Assembly (NCBI RefSeq): GCF_001039355.2
Contig: NW_019773570.1
Location: forward strand, 436,783 to 500,782
Length of the DNA stretch: 64,000 bases
Source of the DNA: Lingula anatina
Taxonomy: Eukaryota > Brachiopoda > Lingulata > Lingulida > Lingulidae
Direction of reading: 5' to 3'
Shown: piece by piece, positions 38,934 to 52,200 of the stretch
Layout of the letters: each line of letters starts with the position of its first letter
How positions within the stretch are numbered: the stretch's first letter is position 1
Notes under the pieces: model-generated
What the model was told of the DNA's origin: nothing
The model's input: the letters and a program-made list of their open reading frames with translations, nothing else
Databases searched by the model: none
Program-made: the position numbers and the translations under genes

Positions 38934-39095
38934 ACGAGGTCCTTTTGTTGATGAAATGTAGTCGTCCACGGCCCAAAATGACGGTCGACCCTCTGCTAAT
39001 CCACGAGTGAACATATTAAAATCGACTGTCTCTTTTCTGCCATTATTGTCCATGTGGACTATCAAAGGTTTATAAGTTGACAGCGTTAGCCCCCA
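38934..39095 (-). CDS. Probable internal exon of an unrecognised gene
   Basis: The minus-strand exon is exactly 54 codons, between acceptor CAGAAACTAG and donor GTAAGT, phase 0 at both ends. It reads WGLTLSTYKPLIVHMDNNGR, then FNMFTRGLAEGRPSFWAVDD and a short tail ending KGPR. The composition, absence of stops and two good splice signals support coding. No family was recognised, and no neighbouring exon could be joined with confidence except possibly 37051-37184. It lies outside the duplicated block. Confidence 0.5.
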
Positions 39096-39509
39096 CTAGT
39101 TTCTGCCAGACTTCTACATGATGTTATCTCATACCACAGTGTTGTATGTCATTATATATTAGAATGTAAGCTGTCTCCGTGGTTTCTTTTCCTAGTGAAC
39201 AACAGGCAAATCACGACTGTACAGAACGTGTGGTTATGTTAAGAAGTGGTAAAATTCTCCACTCTGTCAAAGAGTCAGCGTCGCTGTTTTCGCGTGTCAC
39301 TTCACCCCAAAGTCCCCTGCATATGATCTCCTTTACAATCTGCCAGCAGTTACAGTTTGACAGTAATAATAATAAGTCACTGTTTTGCCTACCATATGTA
39401 TATACCAGTATCATCCGCTGTGTTCGCTGTATTTTATTGTTTTTGCTGCTTCCAATGACTTTCAGGAAATGTTAAAAGACCAAGCATATCTATATATAAA
39501 TAACAACTC

Positions 39510-39676
39510 CAGGGGCGGATTCAGATATATTTTCTGACGGTCTTCCAAAGTAACTTTGTTGATCCCTCCTCCATTTTTGACCGTCTTCCGACAGAAAAAA
39601 TCGATACCCGTCAATGTAAACTTGAAAATCTGACCGTCTTCTGGAAGACCCAGAAGACGGCCTAAATCCGCCCCTG
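39510..39676. mobile_element. MITE, 167 bp, CAGGGGCGGAT-end family (copy 3)
   Basis: Ends CAGGGGCGGATTC and ATCCGCCCCTG, flanked by a perfect 5-bp duplication AACTC (39505-39509 and 39677-39681). Same orientation as copies 1 and 4. Confidence 0.92.
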
Positions 39677-40282
39677 AACTCCATGTCCACGGGGCTAGGA
39701 AATCATAGCTGTACATACGGTATCAGTCAAGACTATCCCCATACGTGTGACATGTACTGCTATAGACAGGATCCGGGATTTCGTTTCGCTCACAATATGT
39801 GTAAGTAGGGCGCCAGGATGGGAATTTTGTTTAACTTTGTTTCCTTAGTGTACAGTTGTACAGGAGGAAGAAAGGGATTCATGACATCTAAGACTAAGGT
39901 GGAGGTACATGACCCACTGTGCACCCCCTCCACCCCCCCACCCCCCGTGGATCTATGAATCCGGCAAGAATCTGACCCGGACCCTGTGATGACCTGAAAA
40001 GTTTTCCCGTCACTGTGCTAATTTGTCTACCATGATTATTTTAGTCCTATTATAACAAAATGAATGTAATCTTGTATATGACTATAACGACCCACATGTT
40101 TCATATACTTCTCTCACTGTCAGAGCTATCCTGAAAGCATTGTTTTGGGATACGGGCATCATCAGTGACACATAAATAATAATAATAAGATAGTTGTCTA
40201 ATATGTTTAGGTGTGGATCAATCATTATATGTTTACTGCTGTTAATGAACATTAGATTGTGTTTTACATGTGTGTGTCAGCA

Positions 40283-40531
40283 CGCCAAACTTTATAAGAC
40301 GAATCAAAATATCACCCCAATTTACGACATATTTCATCCACTCTGGGTAGCTGTTATTAGCAGCGATAGCGGTATCGTGATAGTCTCCAGTCAGGGCGTA
40401 TGTCAGCCTGCGGGCGTATGTCACCCTGCGGGTGAAAATTACCTTCACCGGAGACCCTGATACCGCCAAATTCTAAATACAATAAGTTTAGCAGACTAGT
40501 ACACTTGCCCCAGAGACTGACGAGGGGGTTG
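40283..40531. repeat. Diverged direct repeat pair R3, copy a
   Basis: Matches 41424-41668 through ATATTTCATCCACYCTGGGT, GCTGTTATTAG, GATAGTCTCCAGTCA and ACTAGTACACNTGCCCCAGA. Internally this copy has a short tandem duplication of GCGTATGTCANCCTGCGGG. Confidence 0.75.
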
Positions 40532-41423
40532 TCTGTTTTGTCTGTTTTGTCCCTAGTTGCCCTCGAGGAATTAAAATTATTGGAAATAGTGCCACGGGTC
40601 AAATATTTACTGTCACATTCAACGGGCCAACAGAGGTGCCAGAAATGTGTGTCAACCCTCCATCCCCTTCCCTCAACCCCACACCTCCCAAAACCTGGCC
40701 TGCTACCTGTAAACTTAATTAATTAACAGCAAATTTTAAATAAATTAAACACTGGTGGTGCGTGTCATTTCAGGATGATACATGTATTTATCTGTTTGTG
40801 TCCTAGGCATGGAAGTCCGAGGCCCCAAATGATTAGTACTAGTTAAGGTTAGTTGGAGTATTGGGGTTAGTATTGGGGTTAGTCTTTGGGACGAAAGTCA
40901 CCTGTACAAAGTAATAGGGATAGGACTACTGTTTCTAGCGGACTACTATTCCTCTCATACCCTGCAGCTCTCAACCTCCGACAATATATTATCTCTTATT
41001 TTCTTCTATACCACGAATTTCTTCTTTTCATAAGATAATGGCATTGCACCGCACAAAGCGTAAACTTTTCTGTTTAAAAAACATTCACAAAAAGGATTCT
41101 GGTGGTATTTTTAGCGGGGGTTTAGTACACATATTCCTTTTATTATTGAAATTTGATAGATGACCTAGCTGTATGGTGGTTTTGTGCCTCTGACATTTGG
41201 TTATTATCTGGTTACGGTAAGCGGACATTGGTCGTCAGGGAATCTCGTCTCTTTTATACAAAACTAACGACACGTTGTAGCCAAGTACATGTTGCCGTGT
41301 GTAACAGCATCCCACGAGTATTTTTTGTGTTCTGTTTTCCACTCTATCTCTCCACGAGTTCATCTCCGTTGATCTGAAGATAACACGTCACATCATATTA
41401 TTCATCAATGTCACCACAAAGTT

Positions 41424-41668
41424 CTTTGCGCGGATCAAAATTTCACCACAATTCACGCCATATTTCATCCACCCTGGGTTGCTGTTATTAGTAACGTACG
41501 AGCGGTAAAGACATCTTGATAGTCTCCAGTCATATAATCTTGGAATCCCAGGGTGTATCTCATCCTAAGGGATAAAATTACTTTCACGGGGACCATGATA
41601 TGGCAAAATTTTTACCACTAAAAGTCTAGCGAACTAGTACACCTGCCCCAGAGACTGACGAGGGGCTT
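41424..41668. repeat. Diverged direct repeat pair R3, copy b
   Basis: Same orientation as copy a, about 1.14 kb away. Similarity ends at GAGACTGACGAGGGG in both, suggesting a shared element end there. Confidence 0.75.
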
Positions 41669-43836
41669 CCCTATGTGTTATGATAACTCTGGACATGTTA
41701 TGCAGACTTACATTTGATCAACAGAGCAGGGCTGCTGCTAAGAAGATGTGAAGATAACATACCCCGCCTCTCTCTCTCTCTCATCATGCACGCGCGCACG
41801 CGCACACACACACACGATGAATGCCAAATAAAATAGCTCGCAAAACATCTACGCCTCCCCCTCCATATTCTTAAAAACGTTTAACCTGAACCACAATTCA
41901 AAGAATGATTGAATTAAAAACAGTAACGCTTTCGAGGATGGATGGAAATAACGAGCGGGCCTTCTAGACCAGGTGTTAAAATCAAATATAAAACTATAGT
42001 TTAGTCACACAAACAAACGTGTCTTCAACCAAGTGCGGACAGGAACCAAAATTGACATTCATCTCCTTCCCATAGTTTCTCTATACGCTGTCTTTACCTT
42101 TAAATACAACACATAACTAAGTCACACGTTAAACGATGACCTAAAACTTTACTTCATGTTCCACACAAAAGGTGTACATACCATTACACTCTGTTGTCTC
42201 AGTGTACATCTAAACTCCTACTTCGTTGAAGCCCACTTGATAAAAAACGAACGCAACTCGGCAACTTAATGAAACTTACCCCAGCCGATTCCTTTGACTT
42301 TTATTTACGCATCAGAAACGACAAATCCGCCCCAAGACGAGAGGTCCCGGTCCAGTCGAGCCGAGCGCGTCGCAGTGTTAACTATGCTGGTACCCCGTTA
42401 CTGTCACATCCTGGTTAGCCCTGAAACGGCATAATCATTAAAGTGGTTATTCCGTTCATGTTTGGGGCAGTGGATGTATGATGGGGCCACTGTTGGTGGA
42501 TAAATGCACCCGTCCTCCGATCGATTTCAGGCGGTTGTGAAAACACAGTTCATCGATACAGTAAAGTAAGGCAGTGAGAGTAAAAACATCAATAAACCAG
42601 CCTTAAGTTTCACTCCACTCTGCTGTGGTGTAATTCTATGCAAATTGATCGTTCGTGCTGGCTTGGCTTCCGTCTTTTTACTTGCTGAATTCTATGCTCT
42701 GACGTCTGTGCGTCCACATTCATATCAAATCGCTAAATTAAAACCGTTCATTTACATTGAAGTATCGTAATACACAATCTTAATAGCTTCGATTTTGTGA
42801 GTCATTAATTCTTTTTTTTTTCTTGGGGAGGGGGGGGGTAGGAATGAAATATGAAGTAGCAAGTGGTATTAAGGTAATACTGACATGAGTGTTCTGTAGC
42901 TTTTGATCTTAAAAGAATAAACCATTTCAGGTAAAATTGATCTGTTTTGCAATAAGGCACTGTGGTTTGGTCTAAAGTATTAAGAGGAACAAATAAGGCG
43001 AATTTAATTATTCTAGTGACTTCAAATTGTCGTGAAAAATTGACCACTAATTCAATTTTCTCGAGACATTTGCCATGCTTATGCAACTCAGTCTGGGAAA
43101 GCTTTCTATTTTACACAGTACATGGAGCTCATCGATTTTCACTTTCTAATGCCTCACTGTGCTCACAGTTTCTACAATGTAGTAGCAATGCTCAAAAACT
43201 AGTTCAGCTCTCAATGGGGCTTGTCTTGAGCCCACCTGTTACATCTAAACAAGGGTTCTGTAATGTTGTTTTACTTATGTATTTAATTTTCTTTTAATTC
43301 TTGTTCAGTTTGTCCTTGGCGTTCAGAGCATCTCGCAAGTAATTAAGACTTGGTGGTTATTAAGTCAATAGTTTAATATGACTGAATCTACATCGACAAT
43401 AAAAAATGCTACGAGATATCAGATACCTGTATATATATTTATATATTTATGTTATGGTCCCGGGGTACTGATTTTGTTTGTAAAAAAACGAGAGAGAGAG
43501 AGATTTTGTAAGATAAAAACAAGCTATATTTAAGTGAGGCAATAACATTAACATTTTGATAGTGTCAAAAGTCGATCTCTTGCGGAAGAATGCCCATTTA
43601 TCCCGTGCACGGCGTGGAGGACGAGATTTAATCAATGTTATTTCTACCCTCCGTCCGCTGATGAAGATGTTATCACTTCCTTGCAAGGTGCTCCACGCCA
43701 AACAGCTTCGGATGCAGTTACGTCCAATATCCCTTACGATAAACGCGTTAAAATCGAATTGAAGAGCAATTTGTGAGGAAGACGTGATGATAATGATGAT
43801 AACAGAGACGAAAATCACTATATTACTAACGACTTC
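41669..43836. other. Intergenic DNA
   Basis: No gene accepted. It includes a (CT)n/(CA)n tract at about 41768-41816. Both strands are open around 43556-43762, but neither frame has a recognisable product or splice boundaries. Confidence 0.4.
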
Positions 43837-44055
43837 CAGTGGCGGATTTAGAGAGGGGGTCAGGTTGGAATTAGAATTTTGACTAGCTGTATCATAGTTC
43901 TAAACCGTACCAAATGGCACCGTTTGCCCTCTAAAGAAACAAAAATTTTCGGGGCCCTTTAGCGGGCCCCGACCCGCACGCCACGGGAGGGGGAAAGGGT
44001 CGGCTTCGCATCTGCGGACCCCCCCCCCTTCAAATAATCCTGGATCCGCCCCTTT
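43837..44055. mobile_element. Possible MITE with CAGTGGCGGATTT ends
   Basis: The left end CAGTGGCGGATTTAGAGA and the right end TGGATCCGCCCCTTT resemble the CAGGGGCGGAT family. The interior (G/C-rich, with GCGGGCCCCGACCCGC) is unrelated and no 5-bp duplication is visible. A separate family or a damaged copy is likely. Confidence 0.5.
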
Positions 44056-45302
44056 GAAGTGACACATACACTGTAACACGCTTTATACAAGTAAAAATAG
44101 ATAACGTATGTATGTTATTTACACCATTCAGTTTCTATCTTTAAACCATGCCACATTATACATCATTTACCTGTGGCACAACGAAGCACATGTAGTTTAA
44201 AGGTTTTAATCTTCTTCTAACAATTTGGAAACAGAGGTTATTTCCGCCGCTGATTAAATGGTATTATGTCTGGACTTTATTGTCTGCATCATATGTAATC
44301 TGGGCTCATTTTAAATCTTGAGCCAAATACGAGACTTATTATAATTATTTTACAAAACATATAAGTCATACAAAGCAGTTCTTTGGCGATATCCTATTTT
44401 TTCACCTGCATTTCCCTCTACACCGTTGATAATAAAGATAATGTTTTGCATAAGAATGGACTGCTACCATAAAAAATTAGAATCTCCCTATTTTGGTGAT
44501 AAATTAATGAAGTCGCCACACTTAGCCTAATGTGCAGTGACAGGCAGTTAAGATTCAGTGGAAGATGAGATGTATTTAAGTACATTCATGTATTTTGACT
44601 GATGTTATAAAATCAAACAGGAAATTCACATAACCGGAACACATCTACATATCGCATTCAGCAGTATAAACACACATTTTTAACGGAAACACTTGAAAAA
44701 CAAAAATAAGATATTCTGTAAGATTATCTCTGTTATTAATTATCGGATATCTCTACGTCTAAAAGTTTTGTATTTGACAGTAACGTGCATGATACATGTT
44801 GTGGTATAGATGACACAGTTGTACCCGTTGTACTAAATCGTTTCTTTTTGCTACTGTCTTTGGTGGTTTATCTCACACATAATGCTGAGAGAAAATTGTC
44901 CTAGGGCACAAAAAGGGGAGGTCCATAAATAAGACCGCAAAACATTTATTTAAAGAAATCAACTTTAAAGACCGACTGTATATTTTCTGTACCTAGCAAG
45001 CAGTTTTAGCATAGTTTGAGGTCATTTCAGTTATCCTCCATTACTCAGGTTTATCCATATGTGACTATTAATGTATTTATGTTCATTTAAATGTTTATTT
45101 CTTTATTTATTCGTGTAATTTGACAGTTGTGCTGTCAATGACTGTACCTTAAACTCATGTGTGTGAAGCTGTTTAACAATAAAGAATCTGAACCTGTGTG
45201 AATCCTTGGGCACGGCAGTAGAAATAAGATGTAATGGTATACTGTTGATGTAACTTAATAGAGGGGTGGAATGCCGCTCGCGGTTAATACCTGTTAAGAG
45301 GC

Positions 45303-45426
45303 ACCTGTGTGTATGTGTGTGTGTGTATGTGCATGTGTGTGTGTGTATGTGTGTGTGTGTGTGCGTGTGTGTGTGTGTGTGTGAGTGTGTGTGTGTGTAT
45401 GTGTGTGTGTGTGTGTGTGAGTGTGA

Positions 45427-45471
<45 letters not shown>
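45303..45471. repeat. (TG)n followed by (AG)n microsatellite
   Basis: A long TG-rich run with ATG and GAG interruptions passes directly into a perfect (AG)n run. The long open frames on both strands are artefacts of the dinucleotide repeat. Confidence 0.98.
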
Positions 45472-45474
<3 letters not shown>

Positions 45475-45956
45475 GGCACCTGAGCAAAAAGTATTATGAC
45501 TATACTTTGTTGACAATCTGTCTGAAGAAAGCAGTGAACTGCGATCAGACAAACAAGTGAACTCGTTGCTTTTCTCCAAACGGACAGGTCACCGCATATG
45601 ATAATATGAAAACGATACTATCTGGTTTGACAGATACAATATTTATATAATATGTTCAGTGTTGGTCGACTGAATTCTCCTTACACTTTTCTGATTTATC
45701 TCAGGCTTTTTAAAGCTGACAGACTGCCAAAACTCGTCATTCTCTCCATGCTGCATGCAGTCTATCAGTAAGAATGAATGGTAAATCGTATAAACCTATT
45801 CATGATGTTCAACAATCATTAACAGATGGAAAAGCTGGCGTGAAATGTGCACATATCGGCACCTATTTACACCAATATATTTATACGTTTTTTTTTGTGC
45901 TTGGTTAAAACTCTAATAATTGTATGAGTAAGGGTTCATGCGCATTTAAACTATCG

Positions 45957-46081
45957 CAGGCCCGTAGCCAGCAATTTCAAAAGGGGTCTTTTTTTCTGAA
46001 AAAGTGGACCTTTTTCCATAAAATCTTCATGTACCAAGATCAAATTTTGCCCAGAGGGGACCTTTTCCCAACAAAAAGGGC
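45957..46081. mobile_element. MITE remnant, CAGGCCCGTAGCCAG-end family
   Basis: The left end CAGGCCCGTAGCCAGCAATT and the interior (AAAGTGGACCTTTTTCC...) match the inverse of the complete copy at 55956-56123. The right terminal repeat is missing. Confidence 0.75.
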
Positions 46082-47867
46082 GCTGCTTTCTTAATTTAAC
46101 ATTATGAGCACGCTGTTGGAGCACAAAATCAGTTCATAGCACCACACATGTTAAAAATGGTTTCTATTAATAATTGCTATTGACCATTCACTTACGTGTT
46201 ACAGGTAAGACGCCACCCTGTCTAACGGGACTCTTGTGCTGTAATCTGGTTGACTGCGTCTTAGTGTACCTTACATCCAATGTCCCCAGGGTGATTTAGG
46301 GTCTGTCCTTCTCTCCAGTATAACCAAATGTGCTTGATGTGGCTGAGGTCCAAATCACACTTATGTGTTAAAAAGGACGATTTCCAACCTACAGAGGATG
46401 TCCGTATATTTGACGACTATGAAAGTTTTCTTTCCGAATACTGGTGCTGTACTAGTGGAGGACCTCACTAGCCCGTGCCACCGCCCTCTGAACTGATCTT
46501 CTGATAACTTTACACCTGTGTTCCCTGCCCAATAAATTAAAGTCACACTTGTCCGTCAGGACCAGCTCACGGCAGCAGGTCTGGGGCAGGGCGACTGTTT
46601 ACCTGTACAGAAGTTACCTGTGTCCCAGGTACAATGTGTGACCTATTTGAGGTAAAGGACTTACCCACTGACAAAGCATATACCTTTCCAAATACACACA
46701 ATACCTCGCGTCACCTCGCCTTTGTTATCCTGTATAAGTAATTTTATATAGAAAGCATTGTGCGGGGGGAAACCGCTTTTTGCACTCGTTACTGTAATCG
46801 CGGTTTCGTGTAAACCAAATCTGTGCATATATTTGTCTAGAATTACATTTAAGTGAGCAATATTCTCCCCTATTTTTATATTTCAATTTTTAATTGATGT
46901 AAAAGTACAAAGTGAAAATCTCTATAAAGAGATATAATCCATATGTACATTTTTAAAATGCTAGCATTTTACAGAGCTATATCCATGTTAGTCAAGTATC
47001 GTTAATTGGAGTCAATTATCTGTAAAAAAAATAGTTGTTTACACGCCATTACAATGATTGTTATTAGAAAATAAAATTTCTTGTCGATCTTGTTCTCATA
47101 CGTGCCGGTATTTAATTCAGCAAACCCATAAAACACAGCAGTTTTATTCGAAGCGTTTAACTGAAGTAAGCAGGTAAAAAAAAAACGCGAAAAACTTTTT
47201 TAATTTGGTTTTTGTCAATTTTCTCACGAGGACTTTGTCAAGCGTCAATATTGAGAGTTTCGTGGATTTTCAAAGGCCCATTATAATGCTTTTGACTTAC
47301 TGTGCAGCGACGTTGACGATGTACATGACAAACCCTGTAAATCTTACTAATTGTTATTCTGAGTATATAAGACATTTTGTCTGTATGACTGCAATAAATT
47401 ATCGTATGGAAATACTTCAGCATGACACGCACCTATTTCTTATCACAATTTGTGGACCACACCAATCTCATTAAAAATATAAATTTGGTTCCTTTATATT
47501 GGCGCACATACAGAGGGTCTTACAGTTAAAAAGAATATCAAGCATCTCGTCCAGTGACTCTTGTCTGCGTCCGTTAACACCTCACGCTGGCTACATTGAT
47601 TTCACATCGGACAACAGGGGGAGACATACCTTCATGGACAAAATAAACATGTTTCCCAAGCATAATCGCCAAAAATCACCACCGCGTATCCTAGACACTG
47701 TCACATTAATCATCACATCAAAAATTATCTGGGCGTATAGAAATTACGCGGCTCAAAGAAAATAAATCAAACAACCTGCAACTGAATCGAGAGACGATGT
47801 TGATGCTGTTTGTTTTATACAAGGTTGAAAGTGACTTTGGAATATAACCCAAATTTTCACTTTATGA
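46082..47867. other. Intergenic DNA
   Basis: No exon or RNA gene recognised on either strand. The 88-codon open frame at 47499-47765 shows no family resemblance. Confidence 0.4.
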
Positions 47868-48116
47868 CTGGGTTCCCATCCCTAGATCGATCTAACAGGA
47901 TCGGTCCATCTCCAAGGGTTTTCTCGCTAAATTGCTTTCAGCTTAAGTGGCTTAGGTGTCTGGGACGCCTAGTAAAGCTGCTACACGATTGTTAATTACC
48001 CCTATCAGCTTCAGTAGGCGTGACAGACATCTAAGCCGCTTAAGTTAATTGCAATTAAGCGAGAATCCCCTTGGAGATAGTTCGATCCAAAGTTAGTACG
48101 ATAGGGTCTGGGAATA
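47868..48116. repeat. Fold-back MITE (GATCGATC family), copy 2
   Basis: Outer ends GGTTCCCATCC and GGTCTGGGAAT. The interior is a long hairpin in which CAGCTTAAG.GGCTTAG and ACGCCTA pair with TAGGCGT and CTAAGCCGCTTAAG around a TTAATTACCCC loop. Closest relative in the window is 63371-63610. Confidence 0.8.
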
Positions 48117-48437
48117 TGAGTTTACGAGTTCAACATTAATATATATATTAATAGCAAGCCTTGTAATACTAAAACTAGGAAATTTTCCACAACCACGACT
48201 GTTTGAACTTTTTTGAAATTTTGGCAAAAGCAATTAACGAAATTTCCTAGTGTGTTTACTTTTAACGTTTCACTCTTTGGGTTTCCAACTCAAAAGTGCG
48301 CATCACCTTCTCTTCATTTTAAAAGAACAGTATTTTCTCTCGTCTTATGCCAAGTAAAAAGTTTACTTAAGTTTGAGACAAGAGGCTTTTTTATCTAAGT
48401 AGTAATGTGTTATTTGACAGTAGTACAGTTAATTACC

Positions 48438-48662
48438 ACCGCCAAGGAGTTCGTGTATTTTGTTATTGGTGGTTGGTTAGTTAATCGCCTCACACAAAAA
48501 GTTAAGCACGGATTTTGATAAATTTTTCTAGATAGGTCAAAATGGCCAAATTTATAATTAAGTCGAATTTGGTGGTTTTTCCATAAATACTGATTAATTT
48601 TAATATATTAAAATAACACTGAGAACTGAGCTGCCTTGGCAGAGGTCTGCGCTCTCTCAATG
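48438..48662. mobile_element. Short repeat with GCCAAGG / GCCTTGGC ends
   Basis: Begins ACCGCCAAGGAGTT, contains GTTGGTTAGTTAATC and a GATTTTGATAAATTTTTCTA block, and ends GCCTTGGCAGAGGTCTGCGC followed by TCT. The end words are recalled from a repeat seen in many animal genomes that closes with GCCTTGGCGGAGGTNTGCGC. This copy would be internally deleted. The recognition is from memory. Confidence 0.5.
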
Positions 48663-48755
48663 TTTACATGGTGAATATGCACTGAAGTGCTTTAAACTGT
48701 AATTTTACTGAATTTCAGAGAAATACAAAAACGTCTTTGATAAATGAGATAATCT

Positions 48756-48761
48756 TTTATT
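48756..48761 (-). terminator. Candidate polyadenylation signal for UBAC1
   Basis: AATAAA on the minus strand, about 480 bases past the UBAC1 stop codon at 49238-49240. It is the first clear hexamer seen downstream. Confidence 0.35.
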
Positions 48762-49237
48762 CAATGCTACACCACACTTGCTATTCTGCCATTTTTTCTG
48801 AACCGATTCTCCTCCAAATCTCACAAAATCTCACGAGACTTAAGGACATCTTAGATGATTCCAGTGGGGTTCAGACAATTTTTGAATAGGGCAACTAGTT
48901 TAAGACCAAATGGGCATGGCAACATAGAACATTCAGGATAAAGTAAAACATCTTGTGAATATTTTTAGTTGATAACAATGTATTTATCAAGTAAGCACGT
49001 TAGGTCTGCTTTGGAATCAGCCAGCTGAATCCTTGAAATAACTTCTGCATGAAGTAATGAAATCTAATATCCACTAAATCTTCTTATAACAATTCTGTCC
49101 ATTTGAAAGTCTAGCTTTAATAAAACAGTATAACCAGACTATAAGAAAAGAACATTTGTGTTAAACACAAGTCAATATCTGTTTTTTTTTTTCAAATAAA
49201 ATGAGTCAACACAGTCACCCATAGTTTATACATATAG

Positions 49238-52200
49238 TCAGCTACCAGGACCACCAGCAGCAGGTGCCTGTGCGCCGTTCCCAGAGTGTTTCTCTGCGTG
49301 GTATATTCGTGTTATCTGGATTAACATAGGTCCCGTGTCAGCGTCATTTAGCCAATGATTGGTGCTGGCAGGATTTTCTAACATGTTGAGAAATGCTGAA
49401 ATCAAATAGAGAAATGGTGTGATTCTAACATGATAATAGATGGAAAAAAGTAAAAAGTCAGCTTAATTAAAATATATCAAACTGAGAGAGAGAGAGAGGG
49501 AGGGAGGGAGAAAGAGAGAAAATAAACATGATACAAGACAATTGATATGAAAAAATGTCAGAAAAAGTTATCAAAAATGGCTTAATGCCCTTTACCTAAT
49601 ATACTTCTTGGGTTATTTAACCCCAGTTGTACCACAGGGTTAGCCATGATAGCCTTGTACACAGAACTTTACCTAATATACTTCTTGGGTTATTTAACCC
49701 CAGTTGTACCACAGGGTTAGCCATGATAGCCTTGTACACAGAACTTTCGGGGTTCAAACCAACTTCTAAATCTTCTGCCTGTGGCCGTCTGTCTCCTAGC
49801 AACCACTCACACTAAACAAAATTTGAAAAAAAATATTATGATTTTTTAACTAAGAAATTAAGTTTTATCAAAAAAAGAAAAATATACCATCCATGTTAGA
49901 GATTTTAAAATAAGAACTCTGAAAGAATAAAACAATTATTCACTTTGAATCAAATTCATTAACAATTCTCTTGAGCCTAGTATAAAATATAGCAGTTGTT
50001 TTGGATTTAAATTTGACTGTATATAGATTTCATCTTTACGCTTAAAAATGTTGACTAAGACTTTCAGTATCCAAATAATGAGCTACCAGTAAGCAGTTAA
50101 GTCAAAATAGCAAACTTCATTTTTTTCTATCAAAATTTTCATGAAAAGCACCATTGGAGAGAAAGTGATTGCAGTGTTAAACTGTATATACTTAACATTC
50201 AAGTTCATCATCATCATCATCACCATTATTATTATCATTTATGTTCATGATGATAAACTTACTGCTGCATCCTGATTATTCTGACACACTCGCAGAGCAT
50301 CCACAACTTCTGTCTCAGGAAAACCCATCTCCATGAGATTTCTCAATGCCTAAAATATGTCATATCCAAGTTTTACTTGCATATAACACACACACTCATA
50401 CATCTTTTAAGGACTAGACATTATCCTTGTGAATACATGAGGTTTACTGATTTCTTCAAACTTTATGAAAAATGTTTTCTCCACACATTCTGAAATGTCT
50501 CAAACTTATAGTTTTATCCTTCAAAGCTTCTGAGATTTTTCAGTTGTAAGCAATGGTTCATGAATAGAAGAAAATGTTTTTTATAGAAAAATTTGGTCTG
50601 AAAATCCACACTATGATCTCTTTAACATGACATAACCTGTGAAAATTAATCATTTTTCAATTCTACAATTCAGATGAACTTCCATGGCACAAGTGCATTG
50701 CTTCAAACACCAGGATTTTTTTTTCTTTTTTGAATCTTGGGAAAAATATTCATGTTTTCCATTCATTAAAAGATTTCTGTCAATACCAAGTCAGAAATAA
50801 ACTATATATCTGCCCATCTAAATCCTAAATCTTTGACAAAAATATTGATGAAAATTGCTTACTTTAAGTAATCATCAACTTCCCATCTACAACCTATTTT
50901 TTCATACAAATATTGATAAAAAATAGCCCACTGTAAGTTACCACCCATGTTGGATCTACCTATCCCTCAGAGATGAAAGTGATAGTGGACCTTTAAAAAT
51001 CCTAAATACAACAGTCAAATATCCAGATTTCATGATGAAGCTAGACTTCCATCCCTTATCCTGTAAGAAAGAGGACAACTCACCCTTGGATTTGCCTTGA
51101 ACTCTCTTCTCTTGTAAGCTTTGAATGTGTCTAGAATCTCTGAGACCTTGGCAGGCTTCATGAAGTCTGTTTTCTCTTTGCTGGTGGCTTCTGTATCCTG
51201 CAGAGATATGAAATATGTACATTTAGATTTTTAAGTTTATAAGAGGACAATTCAGCGATTTTCATAGATATATATAATTATATACATAGCGATTTTCACA
51301 GAAATCAGAACTGAACTGATAAATGACAGGATCAATTTATGCTTGATTAAACAAGAGTGTCCCTGTGTATGTGTAAGTTTGTATGTGTGTACATGTGTGT
51401 GTGTTGGCATATATATGCATAAGTGCATGCCAAAAATGTTGCTAGTTACCTGAAATATTCTTTCACACAAAACAAATTTTGGTCAACTGATCAATCCAAA
51501 CTTCAAAGCAATTATATATATATATCTATATTACCACGTAAATGACTAGCTGATACAGAGGTAAAATCTCTGAAGTAGAATTATGAGAAACCAACCTTCT
51601 GGACCTTTTTCTGAGCAGCTTTCATTTCTGGCAATGGCTCGTCAATGTCTACATCACTATCATGTTCTAGTAACCATTCCATGGCTTGGACTGGGGACAT
51701 ACTGAAACAGGGGCAGGCAAAATTCACAGGGTGGAAAGTATTATATGTTGTTGCCACATTTGATGAGAAATTACTATATATGCAATTACCACTCTTTGAT
51801 CTGCTTTCAGAAACTAAAGGATTACACAATGGCTTTCAAAGTAGGGGTAGGGGAAACAAACTGAAGTTGAAACTTATTTTGTTAACATCAACTTACCCAT
51901 GACCTTCCTAAAACAGGCTTAAGTATGAATGTCTTTGTGAAAACTTTGTCAACGGCCTCAATTAGTCTATGTGGAAATTTTGTGAACACAGAGACTTAAA
52001 TTTGGTCTCATGGAGTCTGTGCCCTGGTGGAAATTGAATATATATATCATTGCTAGGCCGTTTTTTTCCATACTAACTTGTTCAGTATCAGTGCTTTGGT
52101 AGCTCTGTTCTCTGGGAACCCCATTTCTGTCAGCTGCTTCAGTGTTTCTGGCTCTACGTGAACTACAGGGTCAGTCTGCTGGTCCATTAAATCTGGAGTA

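Noticed and set aside
45103-45579. 158-codon minus-strand frame rich in His-Thr and Ser-Leu
   Set aside because: It is the translation of a (TG)n/(AG)n microsatellite.
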